From Actinomadura atramentaria DSM 43919 (GTDB lineage Bacteria; Actinomycetota; Actinomycetes; Streptosporangiales; Streptosporangiaceae), in contig NZ_KB907214.1 in NCBI RefSeq assembly GCF_000381885.1, positions 248,001 to 312,000 on the forward strand: DNA of 64,000 nucleotides. Reading direction: 5' to 3'. How positions within the stretch are numbered: the first letter of the stretch is position 1; the number at the start of each line of letters is the position of its first letter. The notes under the pieces were generated by a model. It was given only the letters and a program-made list of their open reading frames with translations, had not been told where the DNA came from and did not search any database. Position numbers and translations under genes: made by a program. Shown here piece by piece: positions 44,487 through 57,250 of the stretch.

Positions 44487-45101
44487 TCACCCGAGCGAAA
44501 CGACGCGGTAGTCCACCAGCCGCATGAGGAGCTGCCCGGCCTGCACCCACCGCAGCCGAGAATCCCCGAACGCCAACGTCGCCGTGTCCTTGATGAACGC
44601 CCCACCCAGCCCCGGCACGCACAGAACCCCGAACACGCCGTGCAGCACCGCCCGCGTAGCCCGCACGGCGACATGCCCGTCCCGCAGATGCGGGCACACC
44701 TCCACGGCCCGCCGCGCACACCCGAGGCACAACGGCGGATGCGCGGTGATGATCGACTCAGGCCAAGGCCCCACCGCGTACTCCTCCGCCGACTGCAACC
44801 AGACGGCGTCCTCGCCGCAGGGCACGGCGCACACCTGGCACAGCAGCTTGCGCATGGCCCGCCGCTGCCGAAGGACATGGAGTTCCCCCAGCACGGGCCG
44901 TCCCTGCCCAGGGCTGACGGACATCCGCATCCACAGAATCCCGTCCCGATCCCGATCGACCGGCGTCTCGTCCGCGTACCCGAGCCGCCCCCGCCGAACG
45001 ACCAGCGAATACGGCTCCATTCCCTCCGAAGACCAAGCCGCGACGTACGGCACGATCCCCCATCGGGCCTGACTCGCTACGCGACGCTGCGGTGCGGACA
45101 T
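44487..45101 (-). CDS. Conserved hypothetical protein with two Cys knuckles
   Basis: 204 residues from ATG 45101, GGGGG upstream. The central part has CQVCAVPCGED and CLGCARRAVEVCPHL, two CxxC pairs that may bind zinc, then a beta-rich C-terminal part (VAVRATRAVLHGVFGVLCV). Similar proteins are common and uncharacterised in streptomycetes and relatives. Its promoter contains two copies of the palindrome also found at the gntR promoter, so it is very likely repressed by the neighbouring GntR-UTRA protein. Function unknown. Confidence 0.8.
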   Translation of the reverse strand: MSAPQRRVASQARWGIVPYVAAWSSEGMEPYSLVVRRGRLGYADETPVDRDRDGILWMRMSVSPGQGRPVLGELHVLRQRRAMRKLLCQVCAVPCGEDAVWLQSAEEYAVGPWPESIITAHPPLCLGCARRAVEVCPHLRDGHVAVRATRAVLHGVFGVLCVPGLGGAFIKDTATLAFGDSRLRWVQAGQLLMRLVDYRVVSLG

Positions 45102-45137
45102 GTCGAACCCCCGTCTGCCGGCAAGACGTTTGGCCAG

Positions 45138-45178
45138 TGGCCTAGGCCAATTATTGGCCTAGGCCACTGGCCGGTCAA
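45138..45178 (-). promoter_or_regulatory. Promoter overlapped by two GntR palindromes
   Basis: Minus strand: -35 TTGACC (45178-45173), 17-base spacer, -10 AATAAT (45155-45150). TGGCCTAGGCCA lies in the spacer (45155-45166) and again just past the -10 (45138-45149). Together they form a perfect inverted repeat with 19-bp arms and a 3-bp centre (45132-45172). Occupancy would block RNA polymerase. Confidence 0.75.
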
Positions 45179-45194
45179 GACTTTCCGGGGAACA

Positions 45195-45233
45195 CGCAGA
45201 GGCCGATCCCGTGCGAGGGGACCGGCCTCTGCG
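45195..45233 (-). terminator. Terminator of the gntR gene
   Basis: Perfect 11-bp stem (cgcagaggccg and complement) with a 17-base loop that can pair further, starting seven bases after the gntR stop. Confidence 0.6.
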
Positions 45234-45240
45234 GGGACGT

Positions 45241-45990
45241 TCAGCGCGGTTCGACGCCGTATGCGTAGGTCGTCCAGCGACCGGGCGGCGCGATGCCCTC
45301 CTCGAAACTGAGCGGCCGGTCTTCGTCGTCCCACACGGTGTGCTGGACGACGAGCACCGCGCTCGGATCGGGCAGCGCCAGCTCGCGGATCTCGTCCGGC
45401 GTCGCGAGGCGGGCGGCGATCCGGTCCTGGCCGTGGCGCATCCGGCGTCCGGTGGCCTCCTCCACGTACGCGGCGGTCCCCTGGAGAATCCGCTCGGTCG
45501 CGGTCAGCAGCGGTGCCGCGCCGGCGAGTTCACCGGCGAACCACGATGTGGAGCAGGAGACGGGCGTGTCCCCGGCGTACGTGACGCGGTGCCTGCGAAC
45601 GACCTCGGCGTCCGCGTCCACGTGCAGCGCCGCCGCCACATCGGCCGGGGCGGGCACCAGCCCGGCCTCGACCACGCGCGCGTGCTCGCCGGGCGAGTAG
45701 ATCCGGCCCGTGCGCCGGACCGTGCCGTACCGGTCACCCGCGCTGCGGTGGAGCGGCGGCCGGGCCGTGACGACCGTCCCCGAGCCTTGCCGGGCCTCGA
45801 TCAGGCCCTCGGTCCGGAGCGCGGCGAGCGCCTTCGTCGCCGTCGCGCGGGAGACGTTCCAGGTCTCCGCGATCAGACGCTCGGAATCCACCTTGTCGCC
45901 GGGCCTGAGCTCGCCGTCGATGATCCGCCGCTTGAAGTGATCGGCAATCTGGCGGTAAGGCGGCTTCTGCCGCTGCACCTGCGGAGACAT
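45241..45990 (-). CDS. GntR family regulator, HutC/UTRA subfamily
   Basis: 249 residues from ATG 45990 (MSPQVQRQKPPYRQIADHF), AAGGGA upstream; a TTG six codons earlier is less likely. N-terminal winged helix (YRQIADHFKRRIIDGELRPGDKVDSERLIAETWNVSRATATKALAALRTEGLIEARQGSGT) is followed by a UTRA effector domain (about 80-245; ERILQGTAAYVEEATGRRM...DRPLSFEEGI). UTRA domains bind small molecules that release the DNA. TGGCCTAGGCCA in its own upstream region and twice in the next gene's promoter is the probable operator. It is divergent from purC, so purC may also be controlled. Confidence 0.9.
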   Translation of the reverse strand: MSPQVQRQKPPYRQIADHFKRRIIDGELRPGDKVDSERLIAETWNVSRATATKALAALRTEGLIEARQGSGTVVTARPPLHRSAGDRYGTVRRTGRIYSPGEHARVVEAGLVPAPADVAAALHVDADAEVVRRHRVTYAGDTPVSCSTSWFAGELAGAAPLLTATERILQGTAAYVEEATGRRMRHGQDRIAARLATPDEIRELALPDPSAVLVVQHTVWDDEDRPLSFEEGIAPPGRWTTYAYGVEPR

Positions 45991-46016
45991 GGGGGTTCCC
46001 TTCGCCAACCTACTAG

Positions 46017-46028
46017 TGGCCTAGGCCA
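46017..46028. promoter_or_regulatory. GntR operator in the gntR-purC divergent region
   Basis: Third copy of the perfect palindrome TGGCCTAGGCCA, 27 bases upstream of gntR and 64 bases upstream of purC. A -10-like TACCGT (46033-46038) for purC lies directly beside it. Confidence 0.65.
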
Positions 46029-46091
46029 GTGCTACCGTAGCCGCACGAACGGGCCGACGCGATCCGCAGGCCGTCGATCGGAAGGGGAACA

Positions 46092-46928
46092 GTGGAGCTG
46101 GTTCACTCGGGCAAGGTCCGGGACGTCTATGCGGACGGCGACGACCTCGTGCTCGTCGCCACCGACCGCGTGAGCGTCTACGACGTCGTGCTGCCCACCG
46201 AGATCCCCGACAAGGGCAAGATCCTCACGCAGCTCTCGCTCTGGTGGTTCCGGCAGCTCGCGGACGTCGTGCCCAACCACGTCATCTCGGCGACCGACGT
46301 GCCCGCCGAGTGGGCGGGGCGGGCGATCCGGTGCCGGCGGCTGGAGATGCTGCCCGTCGAGTGGATCGCGCGCGGCTACCTCGCGGGGCTGGGTTTGAAG
46401 GAGTACGAGAAGTCCGGCGCGGTGTCGGGCGTCGCGCTGCCGTCCGGGCTGGTCGAGGCGTCGAAGCTCCCCGAGCCGATCTTCACGCCGACGACGAAGG
46501 CCACCGAGGGCCACGACGAGTTCATCACCTACGCCGACGTGGTCGAGGAGATCGGAGCGGACACCGCCGACCGCCTGCGCGACGTCACGCTGGAGGTCTA
46601 CCGGCGCGGGGCGGCCATCGCCGCCGAGCGCGGCATCATCATCGCCGACACCAAGCTGGAGTTCGGCCGGGCCGCCGACGGGACGCTGGTCCTGGGCGAC
46701 GAGGTGCTGACGTCCGACTCGTCCCGCTTCTGGCCCGCCGCCGACTGGGAGCCCGGCCGCCCGCAGCACGCGCTCGACAAGCAGTTCGTCCGCGACTGGT
46801 CGGCCACCGTCACCGGCTGGGACCGCACGCCGCCCGGCCCGGAGATCCCCGAGGACGTCGTCGCCGCGACCCGCGCCCGCTACGTCGAGGTCTACGAGAC
46901 GCTGACGGGCGAGCGCTGGGAATCCTGA
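46092..46928 (+). CDS. purC: SAICAR synthase (phosphoribosylaminoimidazole-succinocarboxamide synthase)
   Basis: 278 residues from GTG 46092, AAGGGGA upstream. De novo purine step: CAIR + aspartate + ATP to SAICAR. Signatures: HSGKVRDVYADGDDLVLVATDRVSVYD, LPVEWIARGYLAGLG, IADTKLEFG, LGDEVLTSDSSRFWP. Full length. It stands alone, away from other pur genes in the window, and its promoter region contains a GntR palindrome. Confidence 0.97.
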   Translation: MELVHSGKVRDVYADGDDLVLVATDRVSVYDVVLPTEIPDKGKILTQLSLWWFRQLADVVPNHVISATDVPAEWAGRAIRCRRLEMLPVEWIARGYLAGLGLKEYEKSGAVSGVALPSGLVEASKLPEPIFTPTTKATEGHDEFITYADVVEEIGADTADRLRDVTLEVYRRGAAIAAERGIIIADTKLEFGRAADGTLVLGDEVLTSDSSRFWPAADWEPGRPQHALDKQFVRDWSATVTGWDRTPPGPEIPEDVVAATRARYVEVYETLTGERWES

Positions 46929-46979
46929 CGCCGACGACGCGAACCGCTGAACCTCAACCGCGACGACCAGCGCTGAACA

Positions 46980-47014
46980 CGGGGCGGCCGACTCACTGCG
47001 AGCCGACCGCCCCG
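46980..47014 (+). terminator. Terminator after purC
   Basis: Near-perfect 11-12 bp GC-rich stem (cggggcggccg with one mismatch) and an 11-base loop, about 50 bases after the purC stop. Confidence 0.55.
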
Positions 47015-47196
47015 AGCGCTAGTACCTTTCCGGCGACACCACCCTTTCCAGCCGCGCCGCCAGATCCGCATCGCGAGGGCGCTGGACGGACGCGCCGGGC
47101 GATGCGCCGCACCGCGCCCCCTTCTTAGCCTCGAAGCCGTCCGGGCCACGACGCGCGACGACCCGCTCCTCGCGCGCCGCGAGAGAGGGAACGCAC

Positions 47197-47748
47197 GTGA
47201 CCGCTACCAGCACGCCCATCGCACGCCGGGCGATGCACCGCTACACGCGTCGGAACCGCGAGCACCAGGGCGGCGGCGGGCCGTTCGACTTCGAGGTCCG
47301 CGCGCTCGGCATGACGCCGCGCGTCGAGTCGGCGATCGGCCGCGTACAGGCCCCGGCCGAAGTCAGCGCCGTCCTCGGCACGGACGACGTCGTCTCGCGC
47401 GCACGCCGGATGTTCGCCGACGACGTCCCCGTGCAGCTCGCCACCAGCTACATTCCCGCCGACATCGCGGCGGGCACCGCGCTGGAGCAGCAGGCCACCG
47501 GCCCCGGCGGGATGATCAGCCGCCTGGCCGACCTCGGGTACGCGCAGGTCCGCATGACCGAGCGCATCACCGTCCGGCCGCCGACCGAGGCGGAGGCCGA
47601 CTTCTTCGCGATGTCGGCGGACCAGGCCGTCTACGAGATCGTCCACGTCGGCCACGCCGCCGACCGCGCTGTCGAGGTCTGCCACCACGTCCTGCCCGCC
47701 CACCGCTGGGTCCTCGACTACGAATGGAACCCCGACGCGGCGAACTGA
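47197..47748 (+). CDS. UTRA-domain protein lacking a DNA-binding domain (first copy)
   Basis: 183 residues from GTG 47197, AGAGGGA upstream. A short basic N-terminus (IARRAMHRYTRRNREH) runs straight into a UTRA fold (DFEVRALGMTPRVESAIGRVQAPAEVSAVLG, then ARRMFADDVPVQLATSYIPADIA, MISRLADLGY, ERITVRPPTEAEADFF). The GntR winged helix is absent. It could sense the same ligand as the nearby GntR-UTRA protein, or act as a heterodimer partner. Such small UTRA proteins occur in other actinobacteria; their role is unknown to me. Confidence 0.82.
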   Translation: MTATSTPIARRAMHRYTRRNREHQGGGGPFDFEVRALGMTPRVESAIGRVQAPAEVSAVLGTDDVVSRARRMFADDVPVQLATSYIPADIAAGTALEQQATGPGGMISRLADLGYAQVRMTERITVRPPTEAEADFFAMSADQAVYEIVHVGHAADRAVEVCHHVLPAHRWVLDYEWNPDAAN

Positions 47749-47767
47749 GCCGCGCCGCATGGCGGAG

Positions 47768-47797
47768 ACTGAAGGCGGCAGGGTCGCCGCCTTCAGT
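47768..47797 (+). terminator. Terminator after the first UTRA gene
   Basis: Perfect 12-bp stem (actgaaggcggc and complement) with a 6-base loop, 20 bases after the stop. Confidence 0.6.
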
Positions 47798-47816
47798 CCG
47801 GGTTCGGGAGGGATGC

Positions 47817-48344
47817 ATGGCCGAGGGTTGGATCAGCACGTCGATGCCGTACGTCGTGCCGGGCGAGCGCGGGCGGCCGGACGCGTGGACCGCGCAGGGC
47901 ACGGAAGCCGCGCGGACGACGCAGCGCGTCCTTCACGCGGGCCGCGTTCCGATGCCCGAGGACGTTGGTCGGTTGCTGGATCTTCCCGACGCCGAGGTCA
48001 TCGTTCGCCGCCGGGCCATGTACGTGAACGACCGGCCCGTCGAGCTGACGGACTCCTACTTCCCACTCTCGATCGCCGCCGGAACCCGGCTGGCCGAGCC
48101 GCGCAAGATCCCCGGCGGCGCGGTGCGGCTGCTCGCCGACCTCGGGCACGTCGCGCACCGCGTCCACGAGGACGTGACCGTCCGCCCGCCCGACGACGAC
48201 GAACGCGCGCTCCTCGACCTGCCCGCGAACGAACCGCTGCTGATCCTCACCCGCCTCACGCTCGACACCGACGACCGCCCCTTCCAGGCCGACGTCATGG
48301 CGATGCCGAACGGCCACCTGCGCTACGAACTCACGATCGGCTGA
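47817..48344 (+). CDS. UTRA-domain protein lacking a DNA-binding domain (second copy)
   Basis: 175 residues from ATG 47817, GGGAGGG upstream. UTRA fold with the N-terminal strand region (QRVLHAGRVPMPEDVGRLLDLPDAEVIVRRRAMYVNDRPVELTDSYFPLSIAAGT), VRLLADLGHVAHRVHEDVTVRPPDDDERALLDLP and a C-terminal QADVMAMPNGHLRYELTIG. No winged helix. It is clearly related to the previous gene in layout (ADLGY/ADLGH, TVRPPT/TVRPPD) but divergent. The two copies plus the complete GntR-UTRA make three UTRA proteins within 3.1 kb. Confidence 0.82.
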   Translation: MAEGWISTSMPYVVPGERGRPDAWTAQGTEAARTTQRVLHAGRVPMPEDVGRLLDLPDAEVIVRRRAMYVNDRPVELTDSYFPLSIAAGTRLAEPRKIPGGAVRLLADLGHVAHRVHEDVTVRPPDDDERALLDLPANEPLLILTRLTLDTDDRPFQADVMAMPNGHLRYELTIG

Positions 48345-48346
48345 CC

Positions 48347-48477
48347 ATGCCCGACGCCGCTCCTCCCCGTGACGGGCGGTGCGTTGCACTCCGTGAGCGT
48401 CGTCGTGGACGAGCGCTGGCGCGCGCTGGTCGTTCAGCGGCAGGACGACAAAGGCCGGGGTTCGTGCTGGCCTACGT
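48347..48477 (+). pseudogene. NUDIX hydrolase N-terminal remnant
   Basis: An ATG three bases after the UTRA stop begins MPDAAPPR. The recognisable sequence continues in another frame from 48366: PVTGGALHSVSVVVDERWRALVVQRQDD. This resembles the N-terminal strand of NUDIX hydrolases (HSVSVVV...GRVLxxQRRDN) that often follow UTRA/GntR genes in streptomycetes. The NUDIX box itself is missing, because the frame ends against the tetR gene. A frameshift plus truncation makes it a relic. Confidence 0.5.
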
Positions 48478-49068
48478 CTACCGCCGGGGGGCGTGGGCGG
48501 TGAGGACCAGGTCTATGAGGGCGTCGATCGCTTCGTCGTCGACCGGGCGGGTCGAGAGCAGGTGGCGGTAGTAGAGGGTGCCGCAGAGGACTTCGGCGGC
48601 GAACTCCAGGTTCAAGTCGGGGGCTAGTTCGCCGCGTTGCCGGGCTCGGGTGATGCGGGCCAGGGTGCTTTTCTCGACGTTGGCCAGGAAGCGTTCGTGG
48701 AGGGCCGCGCGCAGGGTCTCGTCGGCCTGGGCCTCCGCGATGATGGCGCGGTAGACGGGGCCGATGGGCGGGCTCGCCAGGGCGGTGCCCGATCGGACGA
48801 ACTGCTCCCGCAGGTCCGCGCGGAGGTCGCCGGTGTCGCGGTAGTCCAGGTCGCTCTGCCACACCCGGCTGAGCGCGTCGAGCAGGAGCGCGGGCAGGGA
48901 CGGCCAGCGGCGGTAGACCGTGTGCTTCCCGACCCCGGCGCGGCGGCTGATCGCCTCGATGCTCAGGCCCGCGTAACCGACCTCGGCGGCGAGGTCGAGG
49001 GTGGTCTGGAGCAGTTCCTCGGTGCGGACGGCGCCGCGGCGGCGCGGGGCGGCGGGGGTGGCGGACAT
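48478..49068 (-). CDS. TetR family transcriptional regulator
   Basis: 196 residues from ATG 49068. N-terminal helix-turn-helix (RTEELLQTTLDLAAEVGYAGLSIEAISRRAGVGKHTVYRRWPSLPALLLDAL) and a C-terminal ligand domain of the TetR_C_11 type (DLRADLREQFVRS...GPVYRAIIAEAQADETLRAALHERF). It is divergent from the DUF1801 gene, with a perfect CGGCACG-N3-CGTGCCG dyad between them. It probably represses itself and that gene. Confidence 0.92.
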   Translation of the reverse strand: MSATPAAPRRRGAVRTEELLQTTLDLAAEVGYAGLSIEAISRRAGVGKHTVYRRWPSLPALLLDALSRVWQSDLDYRDTGDLRADLREQFVRSGTALASPPIGPVYRAIIAEAQADETLRAALHERFLANVEKSTLARITRARQRGELAPDLNLEFAAEVLCGTLYYRHLLSTRPVDDEAIDALIDLVLTAHAPRR

Positions 49069-49081
49069 GGCGGCAGTTTAT

Positions 49082-49128
49082 CGGCACGAGCCGTGCCGTT
49101 GACAAGTGTCGCAGGTCGTGGGCAGGAT
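49082..49128 (+). promoter_or_regulatory. TetR operator and DUF1801 promoter
   Basis: Dyad CGGCACG-AGC-CGTGCCG (49082-49098) abuts -35 TTGACA (49099-49104). After an 18-base spacer comes CAGGAT (49123-49128). The dyad is 14 bases upstream of the tetR start, so it can block both directions. Confidence 0.65.
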
Positions 49129-49191
49129 TCACGCCATGATCGGCGGCGCCCGCCGACCACGTCAGCACGTGTCCACCGGAAGGACCCCGCC

Positions 49192-49644
49192 ATGAGCGGA
49201 ACTCAGAACAGCAAGCACGAGGGCTTCTCCGCCGAGGAGCGGGCCGCGATGAAGGACCACGCGCAGGAGCTGAAGAAGGCCGCCAGGCGCGGCTCGCGCG
49301 CGGAGAAGGCCGCCGAGGCGGTCCGCGACGTCCTCGCCAAGATCGCGGAGATGGACGGCTCCGACCGCGTCATGGCCGAGCGCGTCCACGCCGTCGTCAC
49401 CGAGAACGCCCCGGTCCTCGCGCCGAAGCTCTGGTACGGCATGCCCGCCTACGCCCGGGACGACAAGATCGTCTGCTTCTTCCAGAGCGCCGCGAAGTTC
49501 AAGGCCCGCTACGCCACCCTCGGCTTCAACGACGCCGCGAAACTCGACGACGGCGCCATGTGGCCCACGGGCTTCGCCCTCACCGAGGTCACCCCCGAGG
49601 TGGAGAACCGAATCGCCGAACTCGTCAAACGAGCGGTCGCCTGA
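49192..49644 (+). CDS. DUF1801 (iron-chaperone-like) protein
   Basis: 150 residues from ATG 49192, GGAAGGA upstream. Lys-rich N-terminal helix (SAEERAAMKDHAQELKKAARRG) and a DUF1801 domain (MAERVHAVVTENAPVLAPKLWYGMPAYARDDKIVCFFQSAAKFKARYATLGF). The fold is shared with bacterial frataxin-like YdhG/Fra proteins, but the biochemical role is not established. Likely under the divergent TetR. Confidence 0.88.
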   Translation: MSGTQNSKHEGFSAEERAAMKDHAQELKKAARRGSRAEKAAEAVRDVLAKIAEMDGSDRVMAERVHAVVTENAPVLAPKLWYGMPAYARDDKIVCFFQSAAKFKARYATLGFNDAAKLDDGAMWPTGFALTEVTPEVENRIAELVKRAVA

Positions 49645-49653
49645 CCCGAGAAA

Positions 49654-49696
49654 ACGGCGAGGCCCCTCCCGGAGAACCCGGGAGGGGCCTCGCCGT
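49654..49696. terminator. Bidirectional terminator hairpin 1
   Basis: Perfect 19-bp inverted repeat with a 5-base loop, preceded by AAAA on the left, in the 95-base gap between the convergent DUF1801 and rpoC genes. Confidence 0.8.
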
Positions 49697-49700
49697 GCGA

Positions 49701-49734
49701 GTGCCCGGGGCCGCGCCGATGCGCGGCCCCGCAC
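49701..49734 (-). terminator. Terminator hairpin 2 after rpoC
   Basis: Stem of about 14 bp (gtgc, two-base bulge, ggggccgcgc) with loop cgat, six bases after the rpoC stop. It is the first of two hairpins met by polymerase leaving rpoBC. Confidence 0.7.
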
Positions 49735-49739
49735 AACAA

Positions 49740-53618
<3,879 letters not shown>

Positions 53619-53638
53619 CGTGATTCCCCTTGTGTTGA

Positions 53639-56600
53639 TCAGACCTCGTCGACGCTCAACGCACCCTCGTTCGGGCGCCGAGACAGGTCGATGCCGAGCT
53701 CCTCCGCCGCGCGGAAGACGTCCTCGTCGGTGTCGCGCATCTCGATGGACATGCCGTCGCTGGAGAGCACCTCAACGTTCAGGCACAGCGACTGCATCTC
53801 CTTGATGAGGACCTTGAAGGACTCGGGAATCCCGGGCTCGGGGATGTTCTCGCCCTTGACGATCGCCTCGTACACCTTGACGCGGCCGAGGACGTCGTCG
53901 GACTTGATGGTGAGCAGCTCCTGCAGGGCGTAGGCCGCGCCGTACGCCTCCAGCGCCCACACCTCCATCTCACCGAAGCGCTGGCCGCCGAACTGGGCCT
54001 TACCGCCGAGCGGCTGCTGGGTGATCATGGAGTAGGGGCCGGTGGACCGGGCGTGGATCTTGTCGTCCACCAGGTGGAGCAGCTTCAGGATGTAGATGTA
54101 GCCGACCGAGATCGGGTCCTTGTACGGCTCGCCGGTGCGGCCGTCGAACAGCCGCGCCTTCCCGCCGGGGCCGACCATCCGGTTGCCGTCGCGGTTGGGC
54201 AGCGTGCTGGAGATCAGCCCGGTGACGTCGGTCTCGCGCGCGCCGTCGAACACCGGCGTGGCGGTGTTCGTCCAGGCCGGGGCCTCGTCCACGCCCAGCT
54301 CCTTGAGCTGGCGCTTCCAGTCGGCGTCGTCGCCCTCGACCTTCCAGCCGCGCGAGGCGACCCAGCCGAGGTGCGTCTCCAGGACCTGGCCGACGTTCAT
54401 GCGGCCGGGCACGCCGAGCGGGTTCAGGACGATGTCGACCGGGGTGCCGTCCTCCAGGAACGGCATGTCCTCGACCGGCAGCACCTTGGAGATGACGCCC
54501 TTGTTGCCGTGGCGGCCCGCCAGCTTGTCGCCGTCGGTGATCTTGCGCTTCTGCGCGACGTACACCCGGACCAGCTCGTTGACGCCGGGCGGCAGCTCGT
54601 CGCCCTCCTCGCGGGAGAACACCCGGACGCCGATGACCTTGCCCTGCTCGCCGTGCGGCACCTTCAGCGACGTGTCGCGGACCTCGCGCGCCTTCTCACC
54701 GAAGATCGCGCGCAGCAGCCGCTCCTCCGGGGTCAGCTCGGTCTCGCCCTTCGGGGTGACCTTGCCGACGAGGATGTCGCCGGGCCGGACGTCCGCGCCG
54801 ATGCGGATGATGCCGCGCTCGTCGAGGTCGGCCAGGACCTCCTCGGAGACGTTCGGGATGTCCCGGGTGATCTCCTCGGGGCCCAGCTTGGTGTCGCGGG
54901 CGTCGACCTCGTGCTCCTCGATGTGGATCGAGGACAGGACGTCGTCCTGCACGAGGCGCTGCGACAGGATGATCGCGTCCTCGTAGTTGTGGCCCTCCCA
55001 CGGCATGAACGCCACCAGGAGGTTCTTGCCGAGCGCCATCTCGCCCTGGTCGGTGCAGGGGCCGTCCGCGACGACCTGGCCGACCTCGACGCGCTGGCCC
55101 TCGTCCACGATGGGCTTCTGGTTGAAGCAGGTGCCCTGGTTGGAGCGCTTGAACTTCGCGACGCGGTAGGTCGTCCGGGTGCCGTCGTCGTTCATGACGG
55201 TCACGTAGTCGGCCGAGACCTCCTCGACGACGCCGGCCTTCTCGGCGACGATGACGTCGCCCGCGTCGACCGCCGCGCGGTACTCCATGCCGGTGCCGAC
55301 CAGCGGCGCCTCGCTGCGCAGCAGCGGGACGGACTGGCGCTGCATGTTGGAGCCCATCAGCGCGCGGTTGGCGTCGTCGTGCTCCAGGAACGGGATCATC
55401 GCGGTGGCGACCGAGGTCATCTGCCGCGCGGAGACGTCCATGTACTGGATCTCCGACGGCGCGACCAGCTCGACCTCGCCGCCCTTCTTGCGGGCCAGGA
55501 CCTTGGACTCGGCGAACGCGCCGTCGTCGGTCATCAGCGAGTTGGCCTGCGCGATGGTGTAGCGGTCCTCCTCGTCGGCGGTGAGGTAGTCCACCTGGTC
55601 GGTGACCACGCCGTCGACGACCTTGCGGTACGGCGTCTCGACGAACCCGAACGGGTTGACGCGGCCGAACGCGGCGAGCGAGCCGATGAGGCCGATGTTC
55701 GGGCCTTCCGGCGTCTCGATCGGGCACATGCGGCCGTAGTGCGACGGGTGGACGTCCCGGACCTCCATGCCCGCCCGCTCGCGGGACAGACCGCCGGGGC
55801 CCAGCGCCGACAGGCGGCGCTTGTGGGTCAGCCCGGCCAGGGGGTTGGTCTGGTCCATGAACTGGGAGAGCTGGCTGGTGCCGAAGAACTCCTTGATGGA
55901 CGCCACGACCGGCCGGATGTTGATCAGGGTCTGCGGCGTGATCGCCTCGACGTCCTGGGTCGTCATCCGCTCGCGGACGACGCGCTCCATCCGGGCCAGG
56001 CCGAGGCGGACCTGGTTCTGGATCAGCTCGCCGACCGTGCGCAGGCGCCGGTTGCCGAAGTGGTCGATGTCGTCGACCTCGATCGGCACGGGCACCGCGC
56101 CGAGCGTGCCCTCGTCCTCGCCGGCGTGCAGCCGGACCAGGTACTCGATGGTGGCGACGATGTCGTCCTCGGTGAGCGTGCCCTGGTTCATGTCCAGGTC
56201 GAGCCCGAGCTTCTTGTTCACCTTGTAGCGGCCGACCTTGGCGAGGTCGTAGCGCTTGGGGTTGAAGTACAGGTTCTCCAGCAGCGTCTGCGCGGACTCG
56301 CGCGTCGGCGGCTCGCCCGGCCGCAGCTTGCGGTAGATGTCGAGCAGCGCGTCGTCCTGGGTGGACGTGTGGTCCTTCTCCAGGGTGACGTTGATCGACT
56401 CGTAGGCGCCGAAGCGCTCGCGGATGCGCGCCTCGTCCCAGCCCAGCGCCTTGAGCAGCACCGTGACGGGCTGCTTGCGCTTGCGGTCGATGCGCACGCC
56501 GACGTTGTCGCGCTTGTCGATCTCGAACTCGAGCCAGGCGCCGCGGCTGGGGATGACCTTGCAGCCGTAGATGTCCTTGTCGCTGGCCTTGTCGAGCGCG

Positions 56601-57112
56601 CGGTCGTAGTACACGCCCGGCGAGCGGACGAGCTGGGAGACGACGACCCGCTCGGTGCCGTTGATGATGAAGGTGCCCTTCGACGTCATGAGCGGGAAGT
56701 CGCCCATGAACACCGTCTGGCTCTTGATCTCACCGGTGGTGTTGTTGATGAACTCCGCCGTGACGAACATCGGGGCGGAGTAGGTCATGTCCTTGTCCTT
56801 GCACTCCTCTACGGAGTACTTGGGCGGCTCGAAGCGGTGGTCCCGGAACGACAGGGACATGGTGCCGGAGAAGTCCTCGATGGGACTGATCTCCTCGAAG
56901 ATCTCTTCGAGGCCGGACTGGGTCGGAACGCTCCTGCCTCCGGCATTCTGCTCCTCGACCCGGGACTTCCACTTCTCGTTTCCCAGCAGCCAGTCGAACG
57001 AGTAGGTCTGCAGAGCAAGGAGGTCCGGGACTTCGAGCGGCTCCTTGATGCGCGCGAAGGAGACGCGGTTCGGACCGGTTGCGGTAATCGAGGCGTTGCG
57101 CGAGGCTGCCAA
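53639..57112 (-). CDS. rpoB: RNA polymerase subunit beta
   Basis: 1157 residues if translation starts at TTG 57112 ([13 protein letters not shown]). That start matches the family N-terminus and has GGAAGGACC about six bases upstream; an in-frame GTG at 57151 would put that site inside the gene. All beta-subunit regions are present. The rifampicin cluster reads [31 protein letters not shown]: the key His and Ser are wild type, with Thr and Ala at two positions usually Asn and Ser (E. coli 518 and 522). Confidence 0.97.
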   Translation of the reverse strand: MAASRNASITATGPNRVSFARIKEPLEVPDLLALQTYSFDWLLGNEKWKSRVEEQNAGGRSVPTQSGLEEIFEEISPIEDFSGTMSLSFRDHRFEPPKYSVEECKDKDMTYSAPMFVTAEFINNTTGEIKSQTVFMGDFPLMTSKGTFIINGTERVVVSQLVRSPGVYYDRALDKASDKDIYGCKVIPSRGAWLEFEIDKRDNVGVRIDRKRKQPVTVLLKALGWDEARIRERFGAYESINVTLEKDHTSTQDDALLDIYRKLRPGEPPTRESAQTLLENLYFNPKRYDLAKVGRYKVNKKLGLDLDMNQGTLTEDDIVATIEYLVRLHAGEDEGTLGAVPVPIEVDDIDHFGNRRLRTVGELIQNQVRLGLARMERVVRERMTTQDVEAITPQTLINIRPVVASIKEFFGTSQLSQFMDQTNPLAGLTHKRRLSALGPGGLSRERAGMEVRDVHPSHYGRMCPIETPEGPNIGLIGSLAAFGRVNPFGFVETPYRKVVDGVVTDQVDYLTADEEDRYTIAQANSLMTDDGAFAESKVLARKKGGEVELVAPSEIQYMDVSARQMTSVATAMIPFLEHDDANRALMGSNMQRQSVPLLRSEAPLVGTGMEYRAAVDAGDVIVAEKAGVVEEVSADYVTVMNDDGTRTTYRVAKFKRSNQGTCFNQKPIVDEGQRVEVGQVVADGPCTDQGEMALGKNLLVAFMPWEGHNYEDAIILSQRLVQDDVLSSIHIEEHEVDARDTKLGPEEITRDIPNVSEEVLADLDERGIIRIGADVRPGDILVGKVTPKGETELTPEERLLRAIFGEKAREVRDTSLKVPHGEQGKVIGVRVFSREEGDELPPGVNELVRVYVAQKRKITDGDKLAGRHGNKGVISKVLPVEDMPFLEDGTPVDIVLNPLGVPGRMNVGQVLETHLGWVASRGWKVEGDDADWKRQLKELGVDEAPAWTNTATPVFDGARETDVTGLISSTLPNRDGNRMVGPGGKARLFDGRTGEPYKDPISVGYIYILKLLHLVDDKIHARSTGPYSMITQQPLGGKAQFGGQRFGEMEVWALEAYGAAYALQELLTIKSDDVLGRVKVYEAIVKGENIPEPGIPESFKVLIKEMQSLCLNVEVLSSDGMSIEMRDTDEDVFRAAEELGIDLSRRPNEGALSVDEV

Positions 57113-57250
57113 GAGTGGTCCTTCCGAGGGCTCGCGGGTGACGACACGCACGCCAGACCACCCCGGTGCGAGACTGCCGAAAAAGCCAGTAAACGGGCGC
57201 GGGCAGGGTTGCTCTCACACGAGGATAGTCAGAGGGCAGCGCAAAGGGGC

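Noticed and set aside
47125-47760. Minus-strand frames opposite the first UTRA gene
   Set aside because: Low-complexity translation. The plus-strand frame has a ribosome site and a clear UTRA fold.
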